From assembly GCF_049723905.1 (NCBI RefSeq), contig NZ_JBJKFD010000001.1, positions 1,302,001 to 1,366,000 on the forward strand: a stretch of 64,000 bases of DNA, in the 5' to 3' direction. The notes below the pieces were generated by a model. The model had not been told where the DNA came from. It did not search any database and saw nothing but the letters and a program-made list of their open reading frames with translations. Position numbers and translations under genes: made by a program. The stretch is from G963665185 sp049723905. Its GTDB lineage: Bacteria > Desulfobacterota > Desulfovibrionia > Desulfovibrionales > Desulfovibrionaceae. Of the stretch, positions 16,579 to 26,469 are shown piece by piece. Each line of letters starts with the position of its first letter. Position 1 is the first letter of the stretch.

Positions 16579-17841
16579 TTATACGTTTCCGAAAAACGAA
16601 TTTGCCCACAGAAGGGAATCGTAATAGCAGCGAGCAACCAGAAGCGGATCGAGCTTGAGCTTGCGCAACAGAATATCGAGATTGTCCCAGTTGCCGGTTT
16701 CAAAGCTCACGGAAATTTCCAGCCAAGGGGAATAGTGGTTGCTTTTGCCGTCCAGGGCGTCGCGCAGGTCGTCCTCCAACGGAATGCAGGAAAGCACTTC
16801 CTTCATGGGCAGGTCGAGCATGGAATCGAGCAGCGAGAACAGGCCGAGCAGAAACAGACTGCTGGACTGTCCGCCCTGGTCATGCTTCAACGCAACCTGT
16901 TCCAAAAATTTGCCTCGTACGGCAGAAAGGTATGGAAGCTCAGAGGGTTTGCTGGACGGAAGAAGATCCGTAAGGATTATCAGCCGCAGCCAGTTGCGGA
17001 CCTTCCGCCATCCCAAAATGACCACAGCCTGCTTAATGGAACGGATTTTCTCGGGAAAAGAAAAAGCCGCCGAGTTCAGGTAGGTAAGCAAGCGGTAGCT
17101 AAGGGACACGTCGGTACGCACGGTGTCGGCAAGCCCGTCGAAATCTGGATCGCTGCGCTCTATAAGGCGAAAAAGGCTCAGTCGCGAAGCCTGATTGGAA
17201 TTGATTTTCCGGCCCGGCATCATTTCGGGACGTTTGAAAAAATACCCTTGAAAAAGCAAAAAACCCAAATCCTTTGCCAGCCGGTAGCTTTCCATGGACT
17301 GTACACGCTTGGCAAGCAGCTGGGCGTCTCTGGGCGCACGCTGCAGAAGAGCCTGGATGTGTGAAGAAGACTTGCCGAGAATATCCACAATGAGAACGTC
17401 CGCCAGCCGATACAGGGAGTACAGTGACGGCGTTGCCTCAAAGCAATCCAGGGCCAGCACGTACCCGTCGTCGCGCAAACGCTGCAGAGCAGTCTCAAAT
17501 TCCGGGGATTTTTTCTCGGGCGGTGAAAACTTGACCACGGTATCCTCTGCGGGCAACGCATAGGGGACCTGGTCCAGTATGGACTTGGGAGTAAAGTTGA
17601 CGATAAGCTTTTTGGGCTGGGTTCGCCCTATCTCCGGGTGTATAAAGGCACTGGCAGCCACCTGCAGAGTGGCTGCATCGGAATCCGTAAACGTTGCCGC
17701 CGTGGCGTCACCCCTGTCCCTGTAGAGGAGTTCATATCCCCATACGGTAGGACCTTCGGAGAATACGGGCTGCCTGGCAAAATACGTGGGGATATACAAT
17801 TCGTCACTGGGGTTGTCTGCCTGCTCTGTACTTACAGCCAT
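16579..17841 (-). CDS. EAL-HDOD (YuxH-type) signalling protein, EAL site degenerate
   Basis: 420 residues. The N-terminal half is an EAL-like domain (YELLYR in place of EALLR; NFTPKSIL where N-x-S is usual; LDCFE; final QGYFFKRP). The C-terminal half (about 230-400) is an HDOD domain (LTYLNSAAFSFPEKIRSIKQAVVILGWRKVRNWLRL). Several catalytic acidic/Asn positions of active phosphodiesterases are altered, so c-di-GMP hydrolysis is unlikely; relatives such as CdgJ affect motility. Start at 17841 from AGGAGAGG upstream; the open frame back to 17937 has no site. The minus-strand gene is monocistronic as far as seen. Confidence 0.83.
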   Translation of the reverse strand: MAVSTEQADNPSDELYIPTYFARQPVFSEGPTVWGYELLYRDRGDATAATFTDSDAATLQVAASAFIHPEIGRTQPKKLIVNFTPKSILDQVPYALPAEDTVVKFSPPEKKSPEFETALQRLRDDGYVLALDCFEATPSLYSLYRLADVLIVDILGKSSSHIQALLQRAPRDAQLLAKRVQSMESYRLAKDLGFLLFQGYFFKRPEMMPGRKINSNQASRLSLFRLIERSDPDFDGLADTVRTDVSLSYRLLTYLNSAAFSFPEKIRSIKQAVVILGWRKVRNWLRLIILTDLLPSSKPSELPYLSAVRGKFLEQVALKHDQGGQSSSLFLLGLFSLLDSMLDLPMKEVLSCIPLEDDLRDALDGKSNHYSPWLEISVSFETGNWDNLDILLRKLKLDPLLVARCYYDSLLWANSFFGNV

Positions 17842-18057
17842 CAAACCTCTCCTGCTTATGCCGGAATACGCCGACCACGCTTCTTTGGATAATGCTAAGT
17901 CTGTAAATTCAACATCAAAATAAAATCCTCTCGGCACATCCCCGAAACCGAAAGTCCCCTCCTAGTGGGGAATGTTCTACCTTTTGTCGGCAGAAATGTC
18001 GATCAACACCTTGTCATACTAAAATTTTTTCAAATTACGTAACCCCCTCGCAGGGAG

Positions 18058-19173
18058 TCACTTTTGTTTCAGGCGACGAGTAAACTCCGGCGATTCACGT
18101 ATTTGTTCAATAAGCTTTCTATGACCAGCCGGAAATGCATACTCGCCGAGGTGCTCCGGGCGAACCCAAAGATACTCCTGCGCAGCGTGCAGGACGGGTG
18201 TGGAACTGCTTCCGTTAAGTCCACAATAAAAGCAATGCAGGCTCACCCTGTACTTTGTGTACCCGTGCCGGATGGTGGTGATGGGCATGATATCGGCAAG
18301 GTGAAACTCGGTTTCCTCCACGTATTCCCGCTCCAAAGCCTGGGCCGCAGTCTCTCCCTCCTCCACGGAACCACCGGGAAATTCCCAGAGATTCGCCCAC
18401 ACTCCGGAGGCTGGTCGTTTTTGAATGAATATCCGTCCATCATGTATCAGCACGCCCGTAGCCACCTCTATGGGAATGTAGGCTGCCGCTTTACGCGGGA
18501 CCGGACGTTCAAAAACAATATCCAGCTCGTATGCCCGGCAGCGGTCCATAACAGGACAGGCCGAACAGCGCGGTTTTTTAGGCAAACAGACCAGCGCACC
18601 AAGCTCCATCACCGCCTGGTTGAAGTCCCGGGCCTGATCCTGCGGCATGAGGGAAGCAGCCAATTCCGTGATACGGCGGGCCGTATCCACCTGTTTGGGA
18701 GGTGTGTCGATATCGAACAAACGCGCCAGAACACGCTCCACATTGGCATCGACCACTGGAACGGGCCGGTTGTAGGCTATGCTGGCAATGGCTGCCGCCG
18801 TATACGGGCCTATCCCGGGTAGGGACCGGAGCACTTCCGGATCGTCGGGGATGCGTCCATCATACCTTTCGCAAAGTATCCTGGCGGTTTTTTGAATGTT
18901 CATGGCCCGCGAGTAATACCCCAGCCCTTCCCAATGGTTCAGAATCTCTTCTTCCGAGGCATGGGCAATGTCGCAGGGCGTTGTAAAACGATCTATCCAG
19001 CGTGAAAAATAAGCGACTCCCCGCTCCATCTGCGTCTGCTGAAGCATTATTTCTGATATCCAGACGTGATACGGCTCATAATCCCTTCTCCACGGAAGGT
19101 CCCGACCATTGCGCGTAAACCATTCGACAAGCCGACGACCTGTCTCCTGATTGGTTCGTTCTTGATTGCTCAT
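18058..19173 (-). CDS. mutY: Adenine DNA glycosylase MutY
   Basis: 371 residues. The glycosylase core has the helix-hairpin-helix LPGIGPYTAAAIASIAY followed by the catalytic-Asp segment VPVVDANVERV. The [4Fe-4S] loop is C-x6-C-x2-C-x5-C (CLPKKPRCSACPVMDRC). The C-terminal Nudix-like domain that recognises 8-oxoG includes WEFPGGSVEEGE. It removes adenine mispaired with 8-oxoguanine. Length is normal. No strong ribosome site precedes the ATG at 19173, but homology begins there. Confidence 0.95.
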   Translation of the reverse strand: MSNQERTNQETGRRLVEWFTRNGRDLPWRRDYEPYHVWISEIMLQQTQMERGVAYFSRWIDRFTTPCDIAHASEEEILNHWEGLGYYSRAMNIQKTARILCERYDGRIPDDPEVLRSLPGIGPYTAAAIASIAYNRPVPVVDANVERVLARLFDIDTPPKQVDTARRITELAASLMPQDQARDFNQAVMELGALVCLPKKPRCSACPVMDRCRAYELDIVFERPVPRKAAAYIPIEVATGVLIHDGRIFIQKRPASGVWANLWEFPGGSVEEGETAAQALEREYVEETEFHLADIMPITTIRHGYTKYRVSLHCFYCGLNGSSSTPVLHAAQEYLWVRPEHLGEYAFPAGHRKLIEQIRESPEFTRRLKQK

Positions 19174-19377
19174 AGGAAAACCGGCGGGTATATTTTTAAC
19201 TCTCTTTCAGGTAAGAAAATATGCAGGACTAGCTTATGCTTGGTACGTTACCCGGCTGGCCTGCGGACCGAAAGGTAAACCAGCATAAAGCACTCACGAT
19301 CTTATGTAGTTTTTCATCCTAATTCAGTTCCGATTGCTTGAAAAGCGCTTTTTAGTCACACCGCCCAAGGGGAAGGT

Positions 19378-20550
19378 ATGGACAAGTCATATAAGCATCT
19401 GAACGTTTTGATAGCCGGGGGAGACAAGGCCACACGGCAGCAGATCAAAGCGGCCTGCGGAAGGTGCGGCATGCTGTCCAAACATGTTTCCACCGGACAG
19501 GAAGCCGTTGAGTACTTCAAGGACAAACGGCCCCCCATTGTGGTGGTGGGCCTGAACCTGGAGGACATCTCCGGGTTCATGCTCATAAAACGCATCAAAC
19601 GGCTGGCCTGGTTTACGGACTTTATCCTCTTCCATCATGCGCCAGGAACCGCTCAAATCATCGAGGCAGTGCGTAGTTTCGCCTCGGACGTTCTTCCTTT
19701 CCCCGCAACGGATAAAGAATTGGACGACGCCCTTTTGCGCGCCGCCAACCGTCTGGAAATATACCAGCGCATCCAGAAGAACGATCTCGACATTCGTGGA
19801 CAGGTCGAAAAACAGCTCAAAATAATATCCCACGACAATAAAAACTACATCCACAGCGCGAGCCAAAGCCTGGAAATTCTGGTCAATGAACTGGAGCACG
19901 GCCCCCTGTCCCTGCTGGACAACGCTGCGCGCCAATCCATTCTGTGCCATCTGGACGTAGCCATGCAGGCCCTGAAAATGAGCTACGAGCGCAACCTCAA
20001 AGTTCTGGACGAGGGACTGCGTGAAGACGTGCACGGTGCCATCGACGCCTTCAGGGATTTCGATATTACCGCCCTTATCCGCAAATGCTGCGAGGATATG
20101 CAAACCGTGGCGGCTACCCGTTCCGTACACATCAAACTTTTCATACCTCCCGACCCTTCGCCTTTTTTCGGGCTGGAGCGCGGCCTGTACCACGTGCTCA
20201 CCAACCTCATACACAACGCCGTAAAATTCTCCCCACGCGGCGGAGAGGTTCGCATATATCTGGACCCCGGCAAGAAAGATGAAGACGGGCTGCGCACTCT
20301 CACGCTCAAGGTCTCGGACGACGGCCCCGGATTTCCCTACGACGAAGAAGACGTTCAGACAGCCCCCTCCGGCATCTGTTGCCCGGAGGATATCCTCAAC
20401 GATTTGGAGGAAGAGGCTCCGGAACAGGGAACAGGATTCGGCCTCTCGTTCATCCGCGACATTGTGGAGCGGCACGTGGGTACCATGACGAAAGGAAGCA
20501 GCTCTACGGGTGGTGCGAATGTGACAATCTCCCTGCCCGTTCTTGAATAA
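19378..20550 (+). CDS. Hybrid sensor: pseudo-receiver domain plus histidine kinase
   Basis: 390 residues, no TM. Residues 8-120 form a receiver-like fold, but the phospho-acceptor position reads VVVGLNL, Gly in place of Asp, so it should not be phosphorylated. Then comes a dimerisation helix with IISHDNKNYIHSA (candidate His) and an ATPase domain with the N box (LTNLIHNAVKFSP), G1 (VSDDGPGFP) and G2 (GTGFGLSFIRDIVERH). The next gene, 64 nt on, is a CheY-like regulator, the probable target. GGGGAAGG lies just before the ATG. The input signal is unknown. Confidence 0.83.
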   Translation: MDKSYKHLNVLIAGGDKATRQQIKAACGRCGMLSKHVSTGQEAVEYFKDKRPPIVVVGLNLEDISGFMLIKRIKRLAWFTDFILFHHAPGTAQIIEAVRSFASDVLPFPATDKELDDALLRAANRLEIYQRIQKNDLDIRGQVEKQLKIISHDNKNYIHSASQSLEILVNELEHGPLSLLDNAARQSILCHLDVAMQALKMSYERNLKVLDEGLREDVHGAIDAFRDFDITALIRKCCEDMQTVAATRSVHIKLFIPPDPSPFFGLERGLYHVLTNLIHNAVKFSPRGGEVRIYLDPGKKDEDGLRTLTLKVSDDGPGFPYDEEDVQTAPSGICCPEDILNDLEEEAPEQGTGFGLSFIRDIVERHVGTMTKGSSSTGGANVTISLPVLE

Positions 20551-20614
20551 CCAACAAACAGCCGGGCTAACGAACACCACCCCAAAGGAATATCGCAAGA
20601 ATGCAGGAGGAATT

Positions 20615-21061
20615 ATGGACCAAAGACTACGCCGTGCGATTCATCAAAAACTTTCCGGTCTCAAGGTGCTGGTTGTGGACGATATGGGGCCGAATATCAA
20701 AAACTACGTCTACTTTCTCTCCCAGATGGGGTTTGAACGCAACAACATTACCCATGCCAAGGACGGTCTGCAAGGGCTTCTGAAAATGACAAAGATCCGG
20801 CCCGATCTGATTTTGACGGACTGGAACATGCCCATGACCGACGGGCTTCAGATGGTCAAAAAGGTTCGCTCGGTAACGGCCTTCAAGGATACCCCCATAA
20901 TCATGATCACAGCCGAAGCGGACAAGGACGTGAAGCAGGCCGCGCCCTTCGTCAACGCGGTTCTGAAAAAACCCTACACCATGGCCGATGTGGAGGAACG
21001 AATCTACGACGCCCTGGCCCAATATTTTCTCAAAAAACTCAAGAAAGAACCCACGGCCTGA
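20615..21061 (+). CDS. CheY-like single-domain response regulator
   Basis: 148 residues: receiver with acidic pair VVDDMG, phospho-acceptor in LILTDWNMPMTDG and Lys in LKKPYT, plus about 15 extra residues at each end. No DNA-binding domain, so output goes through protein contact. AGGAGG 5 nt before the ATG at 20615. It pairs with the kinase upstream. The convergent HD-GYP gene ends 76 nt away. Confidence 0.88.
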   Translation: MDQRLRRAIHQKLSGLKVLVVDDMGPNIKNYVYFLSQMGFERNNITHAKDGLQGLLKMTKIRPDLILTDWNMPMTDGLQMVKKVRSVTAFKDTPIIMITAEADKDVKQAAPFVNAVLKKPYTMADVEERIYDALAQYFLKKLKKEPTA

Positions 21062-21136
21062 GCACAGCAAGCAGAAGACAATATCCAGCCACACGGGCCG
21101 AACAAACAAAAAGGAAGGCGAAAGGCTTGGAGGCAG

Positions 21137-22330
21137 TTAGCAGGAGGTATCCTGCAGAATTTTCATAAGCAGGCTGGTAATGGATGGATCGTATTTTTTC
21201 TGATCCTTGAACAGGGCAACCGCTGCCTCCAAAGGCTTTTTCCCTTTGGCATAGGGCTTCTCGGCTATCATGGCCGCGTACGAGTCCGCAACACTGCAAA
21301 TACGCCCCATAAGACTCAGTTTTTCACCCCGCAGTTTGCTCGGATATCCGCTTCCGTCCAGGCGCTCATGGTGTTCACAGGCACACTGCAACGCTACTTC
21401 ACCGCTCAGCCCCAAAGAAGTCAGGATATCCACGGAAAGCTGCACATGCTCGTGCACCCGTCGCCGCTCGTCGATACGCAGCCCCTGCTCCTTGTCGGTA
21501 ATGAACTTGGGAATCTTGCACATGCCGATGTCGTGCAGAAAAAGCCCTCTGGAAACGGAAAAGAGCGAGGCTTTGCTCAGATTTTCCTTGTCCTTATACA
21601 TATAGATGGCCAATCCCATCACCGCCACATTGACCATCTTGTTTTCCGGCAAGTTGTTGAAATGCAGGTAGCAGATCAGCTCGAAAATAACCTTCACGTT
21701 GCGGCCAATGCATTCTACAAAAATATTCAGATCGTGTTCGAACTTCTCGTAGGACTCCCGCACCGGGCTTTTGAAAAGTTCATCCAGCCGGTAGGCCAGC
21801 GCCTTGAAAAGTGTTTCCGCTATTTCATTGGGCTTGAGGTTTTTATCCAGCAAAACCAGATCAAGCTGGCGGGTCATGTAGCTGGTGTAAATATCGTGCT
21901 GGGACCGGGCCACAAACAAACGGCCTTCGCGGCACATGTCCACGATTTTCGAACGAAAGGAATAGTGCATCCGCTGCCCCGCCCGATAGGTGGGAATAAG
22001 CGACGAGGCTTCCTCGTTGTAGCGGTACAGGTCTATGGGGTAGCAGAATTTGGGGAAGGCTTCCAAAATGGCCGAGCCAAGCTGATAATACTCGTCGTGG
22101 ATGGAACGGGCGGAAACCTCCACGGCTTCTTCGGAACCGAGGTCCTCGGCGAGGTCGTCCGCGGTAAGGACATCCTCTTCCCCCAGCTCCAGGTCATCCG
22201 AATCCCCGTCGAAACAAACCGCCGGAAACTTGCCTGATGCCGCAGATTCAGACTGGGGCGATTCATGGGAATCGTCCGGCGTTGCCGTCTGCTCTTTGTT
22301 TGGCAGTGATTGTTTTTCGTCTTCCGCCAC
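21137..22330 (-). CDS. HD-GYP domain phosphodiesterase
   Basis: About 398 residues from a GTG at 22330 with GGAG 8 nt upstream; no ATG start has a site. An acidic low-complexity N-terminus (to about residue 75) precedes a PilZ-N-like or regulatory segment and a C-terminal HD-GYP domain with HDIG (LFLHDIGMCKIP) and HHERLDGSGYPSKLRG. Active HD-GYP enzymes hydrolyse c-di-GMP or cGAMP. The HD and GYP motifs are intact, unlike the degenerate EAL protein 4 kb away. Divergent from the aminotransferase gene. Confidence 0.85.
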   Translation of the reverse strand: MAEDEKQSLPNKEQTATPDDSHESPQSESAASGKFPAVCFDGDSDDLELGEEDVLTADDLAEDLGSEEAVEVSARSIHDEYYQLGSAILEAFPKFCYPIDLYRYNEEASSLIPTYRAGQRMHYSFRSKIVDMCREGRLFVARSQHDIYTSYMTRQLDLVLLDKNLKPNEIAETLFKALAYRLDELFKSPVRESYEKFEHDLNIFVECIGRNVKVIFELICYLHFNNLPENKMVNVAVMGLAIYMYKDKENLSKASLFSVSRGLFLHDIGMCKIPKFITDKEQGLRIDERRRVHEHVQLSVDILTSLGLSGEVALQCACEHHERLDGSGYPSKLRGEKLSLMGRICSVADSYAAMIAEKPYAKGKKPLEAAVALFKDQKKYDPSITSLLMKILQDTSC

Positions 22331-22901
22331 AAGGGTCTCCAAAACTAGATCTACGCGCCACCCATGGAACAAACAAGTGACTCTACTGAAAACGATAGTT
22401 TTGAAAACATGTTTTTCGCTTCGTCGTCAACACACTGCAGCGCAAAACAGAAGCTTCTCGTCTCCACAGTAGGTCTTTAAATACACGAAATCCATATAAA
22501 ACGCGACTATTAATACCGGTAAGGTAAAAGAGCGTTTTCAAAAGTTCAATCTGGCAGACCGTGGGCAACGTTGCAATGGAGATCAGTACACCGTGTTAAA
22601 AAACACATACCACCGAGTTTGTCCGCACATGTGGATACCATTGAAACACCAAACAAACGAAAGTTCAATTCATAGTGCACGGTACAATTTTTTGTTCCGA
22701 ATCAGACCGTCGTCCGGGAACAAAGAAAAGTCCGGGAAAAGAAGCCGCTCCAAACCGCGTATGGCGCAGACTGTGCCGTCAAGTCCAGCTTCTTCAGGGT
22801 ATTGTTGCGAAACCCCGGCCTTGCAAGATCCCCCCCCAACAACGTAGATTATCGGATTGGAACACAATAAAAGTCATCATCAGCCTTGTTGGAGAAGCTT
22901 T
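22331..22901. other. 570-bp divergent intergenic region
   Basis: No convincing gene. At 22762-22777 TGGCGCAGACTGTGCC has sigma-54 spacing (GG-N10-GC) but three mismatches, about 125 nt before the aminotransferase start; treat as weak. No riboswitch or RNA gene recognised. Confidence 0.35.
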
Positions 22902-24059
22902 GTGAAACCATCGTGCCGTGCCGAAAGTATAACTCCCTTCATGGTCATGGACGTGCTTGAAGCCGCCCAAAAGCTTGAAGCGCAGGGAGAAAACGTTATT
23001 CATCTGGAAATTGGAGAGCCCGATTTCGATACCCCGCAGGCAGTCAAGGATGCAGCCAGGGACGCCATAACCCAGGGGTACACCCATTACACACATAGCC
23101 AGGGACTGTACCAACTGCGCGAAGCCATCTGCGCACATTACGGAGAACGCTACGGTGTCGCCATCACACCGGACCAGGTAACCGTCACCTCGGGAACCTC
23201 GCCCGCCATGCTTCTGGCCTTTTCCGCCCTGCTTGAACCGGGCGACGAAGTTCTGATGACAGATCCCTGCTACGCCTGCTACCCCAATTTCATTCAATTT
23301 GTGAACGGCCATGCCGTTCGTGTACCCGTGGCCGAAGAGGACGGATTCCAACCCACGCTGGAAAACCTCACCGCCCGCATTACGGACCGGACCAGGGCGG
23401 TTCTCATCAACTCTCCATCCAACCCCACGGGAACCATTCTCGAGCCGGAACGGCTCAAACAGATTGCGTCCATGGGAATTCCCATCATTTCCGACGAAAT
23501 CTACCACGGCCTTGTCTACGAAGGGACGGAACACAGCATTCTGGAATTCACCCACAATGCCTTTGTGCTCAATGGTTTTTCCAAGTTCTATGCCATGACA
23601 GGCTGGCGCCTGGGCTACCTCATTTCCCCCAAGCCCTACGTGGACTGCATCCGCGCCATGGCCCAGAATCTTTTCATCTGCGCCGGCTCCGTGGCCCAAT
23701 GGGCGGGTCTTGCCGCGCTGAAGCAAACGGAAGAAGATACCCGGATGATGAAGGAAACATATGCCCGCAGGCGCCGCTACATGCTGGACCGCCTCAAGGG
23801 CATGGGCTTCGGCATTGCAGTGGAGCCCACCGGGGCCTTTTATATCATGGCCAATGCCAAGAAATTCACCAACGACTCCTACTCCTTTACCTTTGAGATA
23901 CTCAACAAGGCCAAGGTCGGGGTCACCCCGGGGATCGATTTCGGCCCCAATGCAGAAGGCTTCATCCGCTTTTCCTACGCCAACTCACTGGAGAACATCA
24001 CACGGGCAATGGACAGGCTGGAAAAATTTTTAAGCAACTACACTCCCGCAAAGGGTTGA
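22902..24059 (+). CDS. Class I/II PLP aminotransferase (aspartate aminotransferase-like)
   Basis: 385 residues from a GTG at 22902 with TTGGAG 7 nt upstream; the family N-terminus (R-A-x3-T-P-F-x-V-M-D-V-L) starts just after. Visible are HLEIGEPDFDTP, the pyridoxal-phosphate pocket INSPSNPTGT and the Schiff-base lysine in FSKFYAMTGWRLGY. The amino acid specificity cannot be read with confidence. A beta-hydroxyacid dehydrogenase gene follows after 35 nt, so the two may act in one amino acid or hydroxyacid pathway. Confidence 0.88.
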   Translation: MKPSCRAESITPFMVMDVLEAAQKLEAQGENVIHLEIGEPDFDTPQAVKDAARDAITQGYTHYTHSQGLYQLREAICAHYGERYGVAITPDQVTVTSGTSPAMLLAFSALLEPGDEVLMTDPCYACYPNFIQFVNGHAVRVPVAEEDGFQPTLENLTARITDRTRAVLINSPSNPTGTILEPERLKQIASMGIPIISDEIYHGLVYEGTEHSILEFTHNAFVLNGFSKFYAMTGWRLGYLISPKPYVDCIRAMAQNLFICAGSVAQWAGLAALKQTEEDTRMMKETYARRRRYMLDRLKGMGFGIAVEPTGAFYIMANAKKFTNDSYSFTFEILNKAKVGVTPGIDFGPNAEGFIRFSYANSLENITRAMDRLEKFLSNYTPAKG

Positions 24060-24094
24060 TCCCCGCAGCGAGAAAAACATCAATGGAGAATAAA

Positions 24095-24976
24095 ATGGCT
24101 GGAACACGAATAGGATGGGTAGGCAGCGGCGTTATGGGCAAATCCATGTGCGCCAACCTGATGAAGGCCGGCCATACGGCCCATGTGTACAACCGGACCC
24201 GGTCCAAAACCGCGGAACTGGAAGCGGCAGGTGCCGTGGTCTGTGAAACGCCTGCCGAGGTTGCCCGCAACAGCGACGTAATCTTCACCATTGTGGGATT
24301 TCCCGTGGACGTGGAGGAAGTCTACTTTGGTAAAGACGGCATTCTGGATGCTGCGGCAGCCGGAAGCGTGGTGGTGGACATGACCACTTCGGAGCCGAGC
24401 CTGGCAAAACGTATTTACGACGCCGCTTCGGGCAAGGGCATTGCCGCTCTGGACGCCCCCGTTTCCGGCGGGGATATCGGCGCACGCGACGCCACTCTCG
24501 CCATCATGGTAGGAGGAGAAAAAAAGGACTTTGAAAAAATACTGCCGCTTTTCAAATGCATGGGGAAAAATATCCAGCTGATGGGTGCCCCCGGAGCCGG
24601 ACAGCACACCAAGATGAGCAATCAGATTCTCATTGCTGGAACCATGATCGGCACGGTGGAGTCGCTTCTGTACGCCTCCAAGGCCGGTCTGGACCTGGAC
24701 GAGGTCATTGATGTGATCGGTTCGGGCGCTGCGGGTTCCTGGTCTATCAACAACCTGGGACGCCGCATTGCGAAAAACGACTTCAATCCGGGATTTTTCA
24801 TCAAGCATTTTGTCAAGGACATGGGCATCGCCCTGGCTGAAGCCCGCGCCATGAACCTTGCCTTGCCCGGACTCGCCATGGTCCAGCAGTTTTATATTGC
24901 AGCCCAGGCACAAGGACTCGAAAATCTCGGCACGCAAGGACTTTACAAAGTTCTGGCAACCATGAATGCTCTCTAA
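24095..24976 (+). CDS. Beta-hydroxyacid dehydrogenase (3-hydroxyisobutyrate dehydrogenase family)
   Basis: 293 residues. Rossmann motif GWVGSGVMGKSM, the substrate segment DAPVSGGDIGARDATLAIMVGG, and the catalytic Lys in GAGQHTKMSNQ. Family members oxidise 3-hydroxyisobutyrate, tartronate semialdehyde or gamma-hydroxybutyrate; GARDATL is shared by several subfamilies, so specificity is open. GGAG 6 nt before the ATG at 24095; alternative in-frame starts at 24083 and 24056 are weaker. Probably co-transcribed with the aminotransferase. Confidence 0.88.
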   Translation: MAGTRIGWVGSGVMGKSMCANLMKAGHTAHVYNRTRSKTAELEAAGAVVCETPAEVARNSDVIFTIVGFPVDVEEVYFGKDGILDAAAAGSVVVDMTTSEPSLAKRIYDAASGKGIAALDAPVSGGDIGARDATLAIMVGGEKKDFEKILPLFKCMGKNIQLMGAPGAGQHTKMSNQILIAGTMIGTVESLLYASKAGLDLDEVIDVIGSGAAGSWSINNLGRRIAKNDFNPGFFIKHFVKDMGIALAEARAMNLALPGLAMVQQFYIAAQAQGLENLGTQGLYKVLATMNAL

Positions 24977-25034
24977 TAACGCTTTGAAGGGATGCTTTGT
25001 AAAAAAGCTCCCTATCCCCTCTTTCGATCACATG

Positions 25035-25058
25035 TCTCCCGGCTCAAGGGCCGGGAGA
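25035..25058. other. Intergenic hairpin
   Basis: Perfect 9-bp GC-rich stem with a 6-nt loop between the dehydrogenase and FUSC genes. No U run on either strand, so not a standard terminator. Confidence 0.4.
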
Positions 25059-25175
25059 TAAAACAATACTCGTCAGTAGGCTCTCGAATCCCCTCTTGCA
25101 TTTTTGAGCCGAAAGGGAGAGTAATCCCCCCGCGCTCGTCGCAAGAAATCAAATTTCAGGGAGAATTCAGCCAAC

Positions 25176-26234
25176 ATGTCCTTTATGAGTCCCGAGTCCC
25201 ACAAAGCACACCTGGTGCATGGCCTCAAAACAGGTATAGCGGCTGTCCTCGCCTTTGTTGCCGCAGACATCCTGCAGCTCAAATTCGGCTATTGGGCAGC
25301 CCTCTCCGCCGTCATTGTAATGCAGGTCAACGTAGCCGATTCCGTCCGCATGTGCTGGTATCGGCTTTCCGGAACCGCCGTGGGCGCCGCCATGGGTATG
25401 CTCTGCATCGTGATCTTTCCGGAAACCCCGGTGATGATCCAGCTTTCACTGTTCATTTCAGTGGCCTTTTGCGCCTACATGACCAAGTACAATACCCGTT
25501 ACCGCATGGCTGCCATCACGGTTTCCATTGTTCTGCTGGCAAGCATCGGCCAGCCCGACCGGCTCTCCTTCGCCCTTTTCCGCTTTGTGGAAATAGGCGT
25601 TGGCGTTACCTGTGCCTTCATCGTCAGCATCACCATCCTTCCCCTGCGCGGCGGCACGGCCCTTCGTGAACGCCTGCGCGACCACTTTGCCGCCTGCGCG
25701 GATATGTACGGCAACCTCATGGACCGCTTTTTGTCCATGCAGTCGCACCTTTCCCCATACATTATGGAGCCACTTCACAACGCCATAATCGAAGACCGCA
25801 AGCTCTGCCAGAACGTGCTGCACCACGAACGTTTCATCTACCATGAAAACGCCATGCTGCTTGAGCACAAAATCAATACCCTGGAAAAATGCAGCAGCCA
25901 TCTGCAGGCCATGCTCCATGCCCTCAACGACCATGAGGGCAGCGGCTATTCCATTTTAATGGAAGAAGAACTGCGCAACGTGGCCACGGTAACCATGAAG
26001 GTGATGCATGCCATTGCCAGTAATGAAACGCCCGATTGCGCGGAGTTGGAAACAGCCCTGACTGCGGCCGAGGACACACTGACCAAACTGCGCAATGACG
26101 GAGCCACCCGCCGATTCTATCTGCAGAAACTCGTACAGTTTTTCACCTTCTATCATGCCGCGCACGGCATGAGCAAAGACGTGCTGCGCTACTGCACCAA
26201 GCTGGCTTCTGCCAACACGGAACTGAAAAAATAA
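25176..26234 (+). CDS. FUSC/aromatic acid exporter-like membrane protein
   Basis: 352 residues. The N-terminal half has five to six TM helices with the pattern of FUSC/YqjA-type proteins (LKFGYWAALSAVIVMQ, then GTAVGAAMG and RFVEIGVGV). The C-terminal half is a long cytoplasmic helical domain. Relatives export aromatic acids or other organic anions; no substrate can be assigned. AGGGAG is 11 nt before the ATG. A weak hairpin follows the stop. Confidence 0.78.
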   Translation: MSFMSPESHKAHLVHGLKTGIAAVLAFVAADILQLKFGYWAALSAVIVMQVNVADSVRMCWYRLSGTAVGAAMGMLCIVIFPETPVMIQLSLFISVAFCAYMTKYNTRYRMAAITVSIVLLASIGQPDRLSFALFRFVEIGVGVTCAFIVSITILPLRGGTALRERLRDHFAACADMYGNLMDRFLSMQSHLSPYIMEPLHNAIIEDRKLCQNVLHHERFIYHENAMLLEHKINTLEKCSSHLQAMLHALNDHEGSGYSILMEEELRNVATVTMKVMHAIASNETPDCAELETALTAAEDTLTKLRNDGATRRFYLQKLVQFFTFYHAAHGMSKDVLRYCTKLASANTELKK

Positions 26235-26242
26235 ATTGGGGT

Positions 26243-26267
26243 GGGTCATGTCAAAACGACATGGCCC
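26243..26267 (+). terminator. Possible terminator after the FUSC gene
   Basis: A 10-bp stem with one wobble pair, 5-nt loop, but only a short T tract after it. Confidence 0.4.
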
Positions 26268-26469
26268 AACATCTTTCCGGCTGAAAGAACACCGCGCTGT
26301 GCCCCTGTCCGCCTGTATGTTTCGAACAGGCGGAACAAATAGAAAAAACTATTCCACAGCCTGCATCCATTCCCTCCCTCTCCCCAACCAAAGCCGGAAA
26401 TCCCCCCTCTCTTGCTCTTTCCATTTCCCATGGAAAACAAAGAAATACTTGCGACTTATTTATTTCCCG

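Noticed and set aside
19200..19320. Possible c-di-GMP (GEMM) riboswitch on the minus strand
   Set aside because: A GCCGGGTAAC-like segment is present, but the conserved core and tetraloop receptor are absent and mutY would be an odd target.
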